Position numbers and translations under genes: made by a program. The notes beneath the pieces are model-generated. The model was not told the origin of the DNA, searched no databases, and saw nothing but the letters and a program-made list of their open reading frames with translations. 64,000 nt of DNA, from positions 248,001 to 312,000 of the forward strand of contig NZ_PZYZ01000001.1 in NCBI RefSeq assembly GCF_003047295.1, written 5' to 3'. The stretch comes from Nocardioides sediminis. Its GTDB lineage: Bacteria > Actinomycetota > Actinomycetes > Propionibacteriales > Nocardioidaceae. Shown here piece after piece: positions 16,465 to 23,951 of the stretch (its first letter is position 1; every line of letters starts with the position of its first letter).

Positions 16465-16965
16465 TCAGAGGGCGGCGCGGTGCGCCGCCAGCGTCGCGCC
16501 CCAGGCGCGGGCGCGGTCGAGCTCGCCGTCGAGGAGGGGTCCCTCCATGTCCTCGACCCAGAAGCTCTCCGTGCCCACCAGCCGGCCGAGGTGGTGGCGC
16601 ACGTGCCGACCGGCGGCCTTGGCCGCCGAGCCGGGGAGGTGGCGCACCTTGCCGACCCGGGTGTCGAAGGTCGCCACGTCGACGACCCCTTCGGCCTCGA
16701 CCTCGTCGATCCAGTCGCGTATCCCGCGCTCGACGTGGACGCCCGACGCCCCCTTCTCCACCGCGTCGCGACGGGTGGAGGTGCGCGTCATCGAGAAGGC
16801 GTGGGTGGGGCCACCCACGACCAGCAGGTCGAGCTCGACGGGCAGCCTGGCCGGCGCGTCGGCCACCTCGACGAGGGTGACGTGCTCACCGAGCCCGCCG
16901 GCGATCGCCTCCGCCACCTCCTTCGTGTTGCCCCACATCGACTCGTAGACGACCATCGCGAACAT
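16465..16965 (-). CDS. Flavodoxin-domain protein
   Basis: A 166-residue flavodoxin-like protein. The phosphate-binding loop is SMWGNTKEVAEAIA (about 10-23), where the usual T-x-T-G-N-T appears as S-M-W-G-N-T. The second FMN loop VVGGPTHAFSM is near 60. The fold is complete and cytoplasmic. Such proteins carry electrons or act in protoporphyrinogen-oxidase-like or stress roles. ATG 16965 has a GGAG ribosome-binding site; a start three codons later is also possible. It follows the membrane-protein gene by 2 bases, so it is its operon partner. Confidence 0.88.
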   Translation of the reverse strand: MFAMVVYESMWGNTKEVAEAIAGGLGEHVTLVEVADAPARLPVELDLLVVGGPTHAFSMTRTSTRRDAVEKGASGVHVERGIRDWIDEVEAEGVVDVATFDTRVGKVRHLPGSAAKAAGRHVRHHLGRLVGTESFWVEDMEGPLLDGELDRARAWGATLAAHRAAL

Positions 16966-16967
16966 CT

Positions 16968-17825
16968 TCAGCTCCTCTCCAGGGTTCGCCACCACAAGGT
17001 GACCAGCCAGCCGCTCACGGCCAGCAGCAGCAGGGACGGGCCGGCGTCCGGCCCGAGGTCGAGCGGCCCGTCGGTGGCCAGCGCGTACGCCGGGCCGGCC
17101 CACAGGGCCACGAAGAGCGTCAGGATCTTGACGAGGGCGACCACGGCGAGCGGCGGGCCGAGCCGGTGCCGCCGCAGCAGCAGCGCGCCGATGACGGCGA
17201 TCGCCGGCAGCACGACGACGAGGTCGAGGACGAAGACGGGGTACGGCGTCCCGCCGACGCCCTCCGGCTCGGGCGGGTCACCGCCGAAGGCGTAGGGCAG
17301 CAGCGTGGAGAGCCACAGCCCCGCGAACAGCACCGCCACCACCACGAGCATCCAGCCCGTGCCGCGCCGCAACCGGTCGGAGGCGTCCTCCGGCCAGCTC
17401 ATCGCCGCCATCCGCCACCACCCGCACAGCAGGGCGGCGCCGGCAACGGACTCGAGCACGACGTAGACCAGGAAGACCCGGTTCATCGGCACCCCGGTCA
17501 GGTAGATGGCGTAGCTGTAGACGACGTAGGCGAGCACGCCCAGCCAGGCCAGGAAGCGGGTCTTCGTCAGCCGGGACGGCAGCGCGAGGACCACCACCAG
17601 GACGGCGGCGCCGAGGCTCACGACGTCCTGGCCCCGGGCCGCGAGGACCGTCGCCTCCGACAGTGACCGGTAGGGCTCCTCGGCGAGGAGTCCGTAGGCC
17701 GAGGACGCCACGAGGCCGAGGGCGACGACCACGCTCGCAGCCAGCATCGCGTGGGCGCGGGTGGCGGGCCGGACCGGCGCGGCGGATCGGGTCCGAGTCG
17801 CGCGGGGGCGCTGCGTCGTGCTCAT
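16968..17825 (-). CDS. Multi-pass membrane protein, operon partner of flavodoxin
   Basis: A 285-residue protein with an Arg/Thr-rich N-terminal tail (1-25) and about seven hydrophobic helices: near 26-46, 66-84, 90-110, 118-140, 165-187, 207-230 and 235-255, with a last one near 262-280. No cofactor motif was recognised. The close coupling to a flavodoxin hints at a membrane redox partner, but this is inference only. ATG 17825 is preceded by a GAGGGAG ribosome-binding site. Confidence 0.8.
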   Translation of the reverse strand: MSTTQRPRATRTRSAAPVRPATRAHAMLAASVVVALGLVASSAYGLLAEEPYRSLSEATVLAARGQDVVSLGAAVLVVVLALPSRLTKTRFLAWLGVLAYVVYSYAIYLTGVPMNRVFLVYVVLESVAGAALLCGWWRMAAMSWPEDASDRLRRGTGWMLVVVAVLFAGLWLSTLLPYAFGGDPPEPEGVGGTPYPVFVLDLVVVLPAIAVIGALLLRRHRLGPPLAVVALVKILTLFVALWAGPAYALATDGPLDLGPDAGPSLLLLAVSGWLVTLWWRTLERS

Positions 17826-17973
17826 CGGCTCCCTCTCAGGGCTCGGGGCCAGCCCTCCGTCCCATGCTGCGACGCGCGACAGACGGGCGGCAGGGCCCTC
17901 GGACCCTTGCGCCCGCCGCCGATGGTCCCCCCTCAGACGCTCCCTCGGGCTGCCGGGGACGGGCACACCGGCG

Positions 17974-17979
17974 TACCGT
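17974..17979 (+). promoter_or_regulatory. -10 element TACCGT, leaderless start of the DinB-type gene
   Basis: TACCGT ends 6 bases before ATG 17986, with no Shine-Dalgarno sequence. Confidence 0.5.
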
Positions 17980-17985
17980 CGGTGC

Positions 17986-18480
17986 ATGGACGTCCGCGAG
18001 CTCCTGATCGACGGCTTCGGGCGCATCGACGAGCTGTACGACGACCTGGCCGACGGGCTCGACGAGCGTGCGCTGCACCACCGGCCGGGCGGCACCGGCA
18101 ACCCGATCGGCTGGCTGCTCTGGCACCTCGCGCGGGTGCAGGACGACCACGTCGCCGGGCTCACCGGCGAGGCGCAGGTGTGGGAGCGCTGGCAGGAGCG
18201 CTTCGGGCTCGACAACGGCACCGACGACATCGGCTTCGGGCACACCAGCGCCCAGGTCGACGCGGTGCGCATCATGGACCCCGCGCTGCTGGTCGGCTAC
18301 CACCGCGACGTGGCCCGGGCGACGTCGCACTACCTGGCGCGGGTCGACGAGGCCGAGCTGGGCCGGGTCGTCGACCGCCGGTGGGACCCACCGGTCACCG
18401 CGGGCGTGCGGCTGGTCAGCATCCAGGGCGACTGCCTGCAGCACCTCGGCCAGGCGGCGTACGTGAAGGGCCTCCTCTGA
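17986..18480 (+). CDS. DinB-family (mycothiol-transferase-like, DUF664) protein
   Basis: A 164-residue four-helix-bundle protein. The metal-binding pattern of the DinB superfamily is visible: LLWHLARVQDDH in the second helix (about 38-49) and QGDCLQHLGQAAYVKG in the last helix (about 142-157). The pattern GGTGNPIGWLLWHL is typical of actinobacterial DUF664/mycothiol-dependent enzymes. Such proteins transfer mycothiol, the actinobacterial thiol, to electrophiles. The substrate is unknown. The stop is followed immediately by the repeat-rich non-coding stretch. Confidence 0.85.
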   Translation: MDVRELLIDGFGRIDELYDDLADGLDERALHHRPGGTGNPIGWLLWHLARVQDDHVAGLTGEAQVWERWQERFGLDNGTDDIGFGHTSAQVDAVRIMDPALLVGYHRDVARATSHYLARVDEAELGRVVDRRWDPPVTAGVRLVSIQGDCLQHLGQAAYVKGLL

Positions 18481-18500
18481 CCGAGCCGTCCCGCCGCTCC

Positions 18501-18595
18501 GCGCACGTGCGCAGGTATGGGGAGCCGGTCGGACGGTCGGTCGTGCACGTGCGCAGGTATGGGGACCCGGTCGGACGGTCGGTCGCGCACGTGCG
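18501..18595 (+). repeat. 42-bp tandem repeat array A (2.3 copies)
   Basis: Two complete 42-base units (18501-18542 and 18543-18584) differ at only two positions, and a partial third copy covers 18585-18595. Each unit starts with GCGCACGTGCGCAGGTATGG, which contains the palindrome GCGCACGTGCGC. The same 20-base core, with three differences, is the heart of array B on the opposite strand. No gene is apparent. Confidence 0.85.
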
Positions 18596-18662
18596 TAACC
18601 CCGGCTGGCCCTGGTGGCCCCGCGGTGGCGCGCGGACCGCTCTGCGGCGCGATGTCGTCCTG

Positions 18663-18857
18663 GGTTCCTGCCCAGGTGCGCGACCGACGGCTGCTGCCAG
18701 CCGTCATTCCTGCGCACCCGCGCAGCCCAGAGCAGGGGACGGCCGCCATTCCTGCGCACCCGCGCAACCCGGAGCAGGGGACGGCCGCCATTCCTGCGCA
18801 CCCGCGCAACCCGGAGCAGGGGACAGCCGCCATTCCTGCGCACCCGCGCAGCCCGGA
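18663..18857 (-). repeat. 42-bp tandem repeat array B (4 good copies plus 1 degenerate)
   Basis: The core CATTCCTGCGCACCCGCGCA recurs at 18705, 18747, 18789 and 18831, a strict 42-base period, with a degenerate copy in phase at 18663 (GGTTCCTG). Copies 2 and 3 are identical over the full unit. Read on the minus strand the core is GCGCGGGTGCGCAGGAATGG, 17 of 20 bases the same as the core of array A. Because 42 is a multiple of three, the array stays open in several frames, but there is no coding signal. No spacers are present, so it is not CRISPR. Confidence 0.85.
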
Positions 18858-18905
18858 CCGGTCGGCCCAGGGGCCCGTGTCGTGTGCGTCAGTCGAGCGG
18901 GTCGG

Positions 18906-19310
18906 TCACTGCCAGGAACTGATGTCGGGTGGCACATCGACCGAGTGCTCGCGCAGGATCTCCAGCTCCACGACCTCGAGGGCCCGCTCCGACGTCGAAG
19001 CGAGGACGACGGGGGCGGCCACGCCGGCGGCGTACGCCTGGAGCCAGCGAGCGGCGACGACGCACCAGCGGTCCCCGGGCACGAGCCCGGGGAAGTCCCA
19101 CTCGGGCCGCGGCGTGGACAGGTCATTGCCGACGGCCTTCTGGTGGGCGAGGAACTCGTCGGTCATCACGGCGCACACCGCGTGCAGCCCGACGTCGTGC
19201 GGTCCGACGACGCACGAGCCGTTGCGGTGGAACCCGGTCATCGGGTCGGTGCCGCAGGGTTCGAGGTCGCCACCGAGGACGTTGCGCTCGGGCGGGGTGG
19301 ACTCGGTCAT
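18906..19310 (-). CDS. DUF2237 family protein
   Basis: A 134-residue protein with the DUF2237 hallmark near its N-terminus: NVLGGDLEPCGTDPMTGF then HRNGSC (about 10-34), followed by HAVCAVMTDEFL and GDRWCVVAARWLQA. The family is widespread and uncharacterised; conserved cysteines hint at metal or redox chemistry. ATG 19310 is chosen over a start six codons upstream because the family begins just before this motif. It ends in the repeat region side of the locus; the stop is about 50 bases from array B. Confidence 0.85.
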   Translation of the reverse strand: MTESTPPERNVLGGDLEPCGTDPMTGFHRNGSCVVGPHDVGLHAVCAVMTDEFLAHQKAVGNDLSTPRPEWDFPGLVPGDRWCVVAARWLQAYAAGVAAPVVLASTSERALEVVELEILREHSVDVPPDISSWQ

Positions 19311-19388
19311 GGACCGATCATCGCCCACCGCCTGGTCGCGTGGGCGGGGGCGTCCGCCGCGGGGCCGACCGGCGGGGCAGCCGGCGCG

Positions 19389-19775
19389 TCAGCCGGCGAC
19401 GAGCCGGCGCAGGGCGAGGCGGGCCAGCGGGGCGTAGCCACGCACCAGCAGGGCAGGCGCGTGGACGTCGGCCCAGGCGGTCGACCCAGAGCCGTCCGGC
19501 CCACCCGGGTCGACGCCGTGGTCGAGGACGACGCCCACCGGCCCGACGCCGACCCGCCACGTCCACCGCCGCGCTGCCGGGTCGACGGACACGATCCGGA
19601 ACGGGACGCGCACGAGGAGGGGGCCGTGGACGACACCGCGGTCGCCGGCGCCGATACGACCGGTGACCCCGCGCACGGCACGGATCTGCGGCGCCCACTC
19701 GGACCACGCCGCGGGCCGGGTGTACTGCTCCCAGGTGTCGTCGACGGGACGGGGGCCGTGGGCCTCGATGCGCAT
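19389..19775 (-). CDS. SRPBCC (polyketide cyclase/START-like) family protein
   Basis: A 128-residue protein with the SRPBCC pattern: an N-terminal strand, then TWEQYTRPAAWSEWAPQIRA (helix and first loop), strands VVHGPLLVRVPFRIVSVD and RRWTWRVGVGPVGVVLDHGV, and a C-terminal helix PLARLALRRLV. These small hydrophobic-pocket proteins bind lipids or polyketides. ATG 19775 has a GGAGG ribosome-binding site. It starts 22 bases after the stop of the upstream gene and is probably in its operon. Confidence 0.8.
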   Translation of the reverse strand: MRIEAHGPRPVDDTWEQYTRPAAWSEWAPQIRAVRGVTGRIGAGDRGVVHGPLLVRVPFRIVSVDPAARRWTWRVGVGPVGVVLDHGVDPGGPDGSGSTAWADVHAPALLVRGYAPLARLALRRLVAG

Positions 19776-19797
19776 GGGGGACCTCCGGGGTCGTGGG

Positions 19798-20448
19798 TCA
19801 GGAACGGCGGCGGGCGGCGACGTACGCCGGGTCGCGCAGGCGGACGATGACGGGATGGGTGGCCAGGCCCGGCGGCGTGTTGCGGATCGGGTCGAAGCGC
19901 AGGTCGGGCTGGTCCTCGGCGGGCATCGGCTCGAGCGTGAGGTGGCCCAGTGGGCGCCAGCGCCCGGACGCGATCGAGACCCGCACGTCGTACGCAAGGG
20001 ACCCGGCGTCCCCGGTGGTCGGGAAGAGGCCCAGCACCACGCGCCCGGCGCCGGTCTCGAAGGGGAAGAGCGTGGTCAGCGGGACCAGCGCGCCGGAGCG
20101 GTGGGGCACCAGGAGGTGCTGGGTCCACCGGCCGGTCCCGGTCGAGGCGAGGAGCAGGTCGGCCTCGCGCTCGTCGACGACGAGCCGCAGCGCGAGGCCG
20201 TCGATGTCGGGCAGCGGTGCCGGCAGCCCCATGGCGGTGGCCCGCCGTCCCAGCCCCGCGTGGCTCCCGCGTGAGCCCAGGAACGCGCCGGCGCCCGGCA
20301 CCGGGTCGGTCACCTCCAGCACGGCGCGGCTGATCTCGCCGCGCGGGTGCAGCGGCTTCCCCCGCCGGAGGCGGGCCACGGTGCCCAGACCCCAGGCCAG
20401 GGCGTGGCCGGCCGCTCCGGCCGCCAGGCGGGTCGCTCGATCGATCAC
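19798..20448 (-). CDS. Uncharacterised protein of an actinobacterial 'phosphodiesterase'/catalase-fold-like family
   Basis: A 216-residue protein. The order GKPLHPRGEISRAVLEV, GLPAPLPDIDGLALRL, DLLLASTG and LTTLFPFETGAGRV is familiar from actinobacterial proteins often labelled phosphodiesterase; the arrangement may resemble the core of a catalase-like beta-barrel without haem ligands, but this is inference. The first helix (about 1-25) is amphipathic. The start is taken at GTG 20448; a TTG four codons upstream is possible. It is divergent from the acyl-CoA-dehydrogenase operon. Confidence 0.6.
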   Translation of the reverse strand: MIDRATRLAAGAAGHALAWGLGTVARLRRGKPLHPRGEISRAVLEVTDPVPGAGAFLGSRGSHAGLGRRATAMGLPAPLPDIDGLALRLVVDEREADLLLASTGTGRWTQHLLVPHRSGALVPLTTLFPFETGAGRVVLGLFPTTGDAGSLAYDVRVSIASGRWRPLGHLTLEPMPAEDQPDLRFDPIRNTPPGLATHPVIVRLRDPAYVAARRRS

Positions 20449-20547
20449 GCGCCCAGCCAACCACCGTCGGGGACTGGCCGGACCACCCCGGTGAGGCAGG
20501 TCGCACGACCCGTACCCGGGAGGATGGTCCCCTCCGTCCCCGTGGTG

Positions 20548-20553
20548 GCTAGC
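20548..20553 (+). promoter_or_regulatory. -10 element TAGCGT upstream of the acyl-CoA-dehydrogenase operon
   Basis: The hexamer TAGCGT lies about 45 bases before ATG 20597. Because a clear GAGGAG ribosome-binding site precedes that ATG, this would give a transcript with a short normal leader rather than a leaderless one. No good -35 was recognised. Confidence 0.35.
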
Positions 20554-20596
20554 GTCGAGGCGGACGCGCCCGGTGTCCACCGACGCGAGGAGATCG

Positions 20597-21658
20597 ATGT
20601 CCCCCGAGCCGTGCCCTCCGGACCAGCAGGACCGCCCGGTGCTGCTGGCCGACCCGCCCGACGACCTGCGGGACCGGCTCGGAGCCCTCGCCCGGCGGGC
20701 CCGGGAGGCCGCCGCCGACGTCGAGGCCGGGATCGCGCTCGCCGTCGACGTCGGCCCGTCCCTGCCGGACCCGGGCACGGGCGCCACGTCGTTCCTGTGG
20801 TCGGCGCTGGCCACGCTGGGTGCGGCCGACCTCACCGTGGCCCGCGTCGCCGAGCCCCACCTCGACGCCCTCGCGATCCTCGGCCAGGCCGGACTGCCGG
20901 TGGCCACCGGCTCCTGGGGGGTCTACGCCGCCGAGGGCCCCGGCGAGCCGCTGCGGGCGCGACGCGACGGCACGCAGTGGATCCTGTCGGGGCGCAAGCA
21001 CTGGTGCTCGCTGGCCGGGCGGCTCGACCGCGCGCTCGTCAGCGCCTGGGCGGGCGAGGAGCGCAGGCTGTTCGAGGTCGACCTGCACGCACCCGGGGTC
21101 TCACCCGTGGCGGGCACGTGGGTCGCGCGGGGGCTGCGGGACCTCGACTCCGGCCCCGTCGACCTCGACGAGGTGCCCGCGGGGGCGGTGGGGGAGGCCG
21201 GCTGGTACCTCGAGCGACCCGGCTTCGCGTGGGGCGGCCTCGGCGTGGCCGCCGTCTGGTACGGCGGAGCGGTCGGCGTCGCACGCCGCCTCGCTGCAGG
21301 CGCGACCCGGGGCCGGGAGCCGGACCAGGTCGCGCTCATGCACCTCGGAGCCGTCGACGGCGCGCTGCACGCCGCCCGGTGCGCGCTGGCCGACGCCGCG
21401 AGCGCGCTCGACGCGGGCCGGCTGGTCGGCGAGGCGGGGGCGAGGTCGGCCCTGCGGGTGCGCCAGGTCGTGGCGGCCGCCGCGGAGGAGGTCCTGGCGC
21501 GGGCGGCGCACGGGATGGGCCCCGGCCCGCTCGCCACCGAGGAGGAGCACGCACGCCGCGTGGCGGACCTGGAGCTCTACCTGCGCCAGTGGCACGCCGA
21601 GCGGGACCAGGCGGCGCTGGGCCGGCTGCTGCTCGACGACCCCGGGGCTGCACGATGA
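20597..21658 (+). CDS. Acyl-CoA-dehydrogenase-family protein
   Basis: A 353-residue protein with the general acyl-CoA dehydrogenase layout: a helical N-terminal part, a central beta part with WGVYAAEGPGEPL and QWILSGRKHWCSLAG (about 110-140, as in the flavin and substrate loop) and a helical C-terminal bundle. It is shorter than typical enzymes (about 380) and no clear catalytic Glu was assigned. ATG 20597 is chosen for its GAGGAG ribosome-binding site over GTG 20573. It overlaps the PIG-L/methyltransferase gene by 4 bases (ATGA). Its role is probably oxidation within a small biosynthetic pathway rather than beta-oxidation. Confidence 0.8.
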   Translation: MSPEPCPPDQQDRPVLLADPPDDLRDRLGALARRAREAAADVEAGIALAVDVGPSLPDPGTGATSFLWSALATLGAADLTVARVAEPHLDALAILGQAGLPVATGSWGVYAAEGPGEPLRARRDGTQWILSGRKHWCSLAGRLDRALVSAWAGEERRLFEVDLHAPGVSPVAGTWVARGLRDLDSGPVDLDEVPAGAVGEAGWYLERPGFAWGGLGVAAVWYGGAVGVARRLAAGATRGREPDQVALMHLGAVDGALHAARCALADAASALDAGRLVGEAGARSALRVRQVVAAAAEEVLARAAHGMGPGPLATEEEHARRVADLELYLRQWHAERDQAALGRLLLDDPGAAR

Positions 21659-22995
21659 CCGAGGGGCAGGACCGCGACGCGGGGCGCTCCTTCAGGCACG
21701 ACGAGGCGGGCACGCCGGCGCGGGTGTGGTCGCGCGCCCTCGCCGACCGCGCGCTGCCCGACCTGGACGTCCCGAGCACGGTCGACCGGCTCGTCGTGGT
21801 GGGGGCGCACCCCGACGACGAGACCCTCGGAGCAGGCGGGCTGGTGCACCTCGCGGGACGCTCCGGCTGGGAGGTGCTGGTGGTGTCGGCGACCGCCGGG
21901 GAGGGCTCCCACCCCCGTTCGCCGACCCACGACCCGGCGGCCCTGGCCGCCCGGCGCCGGGGCGAGCTCGAGTGCGCGGCCGCCCTGCTGGCCCGTGACG
22001 CCGCGGTGGTGTGCCTCGAGCGGCCCGACGGTTCGCTGGCCGAGCACGAGGAGGCGCTGACGGCCGAGCTCGTCGAGGCGATCGGGGACGCGGGGGAGCG
22101 CACCCTGCTCGCCGCGCCCTGGCGGCGCGACGGCCACCCCGACCACGAGGCGGTGGGCCGGGCCGCGGCCGTGGCCGCGCGGCGTACGGACGCACTGCTG
22201 GTGGAGTACCCGGTCTGGGCCTGGCACTGGGGCACCGAGCAGGACCTGCCCTGGGCCGAGACCAGCGTCGTGCGCCTCGACGACGCCGCGCTCGCTGCGA
22301 AGGAGGCGGCGGTCGCCGCGCACGTCAGCCAGGTCGCCCCCCTGTCCAACCTGCCCGGCGACGGGGTCCTGCTCGGCCCCGCGCTGCTCGAGCACTTCGA
22401 GCGCGACGTCGAGGTCCTGATCGAGGCGCGCGGGCCGGCGGGAGACGACGCCCTGGACCGGGTGCACCGGGACCGGGAGGACCCGTGGGACGTGGGCGGC
22501 TGGTACGAACGCCGCAAGCGCGCCGTCACCCTGGCCGGCCTCCCGCGGGAGCGCTACGGACGGGTGCTCGAGGTGGGCTGCTCGGTGGGGGCGCTCGCCC
22601 TCGACCTCGCGGCGCGCTGCGACGAGCTCGTCGCCGTCGACTCCAGCGAGGCGGCCGTCGAGGCGGCGCGGGCGCGCCTGGCCGACGTCGGGCACGTCGA
22701 CGTACGCCGTGCGGAGCTCCCGGCCCAGTGGCCCGACGGGTCCTTCGACCTGGTCTCCGTCTCCGAGGTGGGCTACTTCCTCAGCCCTCGCGCGCTGGGC
22801 GAGCTGGTCACGCGGGCCCTGGGGTCCCTGGCGCCCGGCGGCCACCTGCTGCTCTGCCACTGGCGCCACGACCTCGTCGGCTGGCCGTTGAGCGGGGCCG
22901 AGGTCCACGAGGCCTTCCTCGCGACGGGTGCTCCCGTCGTCGTCGAGCACCACGACGCCGACTTCCTGCTGCACGTGCTGGGCGGCAGGACGTGA
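21655..22995 (+). CDS. Bifunctional PIG-L deacetylase / class I methyltransferase
   Basis: A 446-residue fusion. Residues about 40-240 are a PIG-L/LmbE N-deacetylase: AHPDDE at 51-56 and RRDGHPDHEAV later provide the zinc and catalytic residues. After a linker (about 265-290), residues 300-440 are a class I SAM-dependent methyltransferase with motif I LEVGCSVGALALDL, acidic ADSS-like VAVDSSEAAVEAA and motif FDLVSVSEVGYFL. The fusion suggests that one molecule, probably an amino sugar derivative, is deacetylated and then methylated. It is translationally coupled to its neighbours on both sides (ATGA and GTGA). Confidence 0.9.
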   Translation: MTEGQDRDAGRSFRHDEAGTPARVWSRALADRALPDLDVPSTVDRLVVVGAHPDDETLGAGGLVHLAGRSGWEVLVVSATAGEGSHPRSPTHDPAALAARRRGELECAAALLARDAAVVCLERPDGSLAEHEEALTAELVEAIGDAGERTLLAAPWRRDGHPDHEAVGRAAAVAARRTDALLVEYPVWAWHWGTEQDLPWAETSVVRLDDAALAAKEAAVAAHVSQVAPLSNLPGDGVLLGPALLEHFERDVEVLIEARGPAGDDALDRVHRDREDPWDVGGWYERRKRAVTLAGLPRERYGRVLEVGCSVGALALDLAARCDELVAVDSSEAAVEAARARLADVGHVDVRRAELPAQWPDGSFDLVSVSEVGYFLSPRALGELVTRALGSLAPGGHLLLCHWRHDLVGWPLSGAEVHEAFLATGAPVVVEHHDADFLLHVLGGRT

Positions 22996-23690
22996 CCGCG
23001 CCCCGGGCGCTGGCCGTGGTGGTGCCCGCACGGGACGAGGAGCTGCTGCTGCCCGCGTGCCTGGACTCCCTGGAGAGGGCCACGCACGAGCTGTCGCTCG
23101 CCCACCCCGCGACGGCGTGCCGGGTCTTCGTGGTGCTGGACAGCTGCACCGACGGCACCGCGGAGGTCGTCGCGGGCCGCCCCGGTGTCACCGAGGTGCC
23201 GGTGTCGGTCGGCCAGGTCGGGGCCGCGCGCTCGGCCGGCGTGGACGCGGCCGCACGATGGGCGGCCGGCTGCGACCCGGCCCGGGTGTGGATCGCCAGC
23301 ACCGACGCCGACACGGTCGTGCCACCGCACTGGCTGACCGCCCAGGTGGCGCTCGCCGCCGAGGGCCACGAGCTGGTGGTCGGCACCGTGCAACCGGACC
23401 CCCGCGACCTCACCGCCCGCGAGCACGCGCTCTGGCTCGACCGGCACGTGCTGGGCGACGACCACGAGCACGTGCACGGCGCCAACCTCGGGTTCGCGCT
23501 CGCCGCCTACCGCGCGGTCGGCGGCTTCGCGCACCTGCCGGTGCACGAGGACGTCGAGCTGGTCGGGCGCCTGCGCGGGTCGGGTGTCGCCTGGCGGGCC
23601 ACCGGCGGGATGTCGGCCGTGACGTCGGGACGCCGCGCGGCCCGCGCGCCGCACGGCTTCGCGGCGTACCTCGACGGTCTCGGGGCGTGA
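22992..23690 (+). CDS. Glycosyltransferase family 2 protein
   Basis: A 232-residue GT-A type glycosyltransferase. VVVPARDEELLLPACLDSL (about 9-27) is the nucleotide-sugar loop, STDADT (about 101-106) contains the metal-binding acidic motif, and VHEDVELVGRL near 190 matches the conserved ED of the acceptor side. No membrane segment, so the enzyme is cytoplasmic or peripheral. It starts at GTG overlapping the methyltransferase stop (GTGA) and is the last gene of the three-gene coupled operon. Confidence 0.9.
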   Translation: MTAPRALAVVVPARDEELLLPACLDSLERATHELSLAHPATACRVFVVLDSCTDGTAEVVAGRPGVTEVPVSVGQVGAARSAGVDAAARWAAGCDPARVWIASTDADTVVPPHWLTAQVALAAEGHELVVGTVQPDPRDLTAREHALWLDRHVLGDDHEHVHGANLGFALAAYRAVGGFAHLPVHEDVELVGRLRGSGVAWRATGGMSAVTSGRRAARAPHGFAAYLDGLGA

Positions 23691-23697
23691 CCAGTGG

Positions 23698-23703
23698 CAG
23701 GCT
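23698..23703 (+). promoter_or_regulatory. -10-like element CAGGCT of the DUF2945 gene
   Basis: CAGGCT ends 7 bases before ATG 23711, in the leaderless position, although the first base deviates from TANNNT. Confidence 0.35.
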
Positions 23704-23710
23704 GGTCGGC

Positions 23711-23923
23711 ATGAGCATCCGCACCGGCACGACCGTGAAGTGGAAGTGGGGCGGCTCCTGGGCCGAGGGCAAGGTCAGCGAGGTGCACCACGACACGGTG
23801 ACCCGCACGACCAAGGGCGAGGAGATCACCCGCAACGGGAGCGACGACGACCCGGCGTACGTCATCGAGCAGGAGGACGGCACCACCGTCCTCAAGCTGG
23901 CCAGCGAGGTCGAGCGCGCCTGA
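23711..23923 (+). CDS. Hypervirulence-associated-type TUDOR domain protein (DUF2945)
   Basis: A 70-residue protein that is entirely one small beta-barrel domain. GTTVKWKWGGSWAEGKV at about 6-22 and DPAYVIEQEDGTTVLKLASEV at the end are the typical DUF2945 segments. The family is common in actinobacteria and fungi; its binding partner is unknown. It starts 20 bases after the glycosyltransferase stop but has its own leaderless-type element. Confidence 0.88.
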   Translation: MSIRTGTTVKWKWGGSWAEGKVSEVHHDTVTRTTKGEEITRNGSDDDPAYVIEQEDGTTVLKLASEVERA

Positions 23924-23937
23924 CGCGGGGGCGGGGA

Positions 23938-23943
23938 TATCCT
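23938..23943 (+). promoter_or_regulatory. -10 element TATCCT of the 23952 gene
   Basis: TATCCT ends 8 bases before ATG 23952; no Shine-Dalgarno sequence is seen. Confidence 0.45.
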
Positions 23944-23951
23944 CGTCCCCG

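Noticed and set aside
18330-18843. A 14-residue repeat protein read from the minus strand of the arrays
   Set aside because: The frame stays open only because 42 is divisible by three; several frames are open equally, there is no start signal and the frame runs into the DinB-type gene antisense.
18501-18857. 42-bp repeats as a CRISPR array
   Set aside because: Units are contiguous with no unique spacers, are on both strands in two blocks, and no cas genes are nearby.
19307-20506. A long minus-strand frame spanning the SRPBCC and catalase-fold-like genes
   Set aside because: Its translation is Arg/Pro-rich and lacks domains, whereas the two genes annotated there in the other frames show coherent families.
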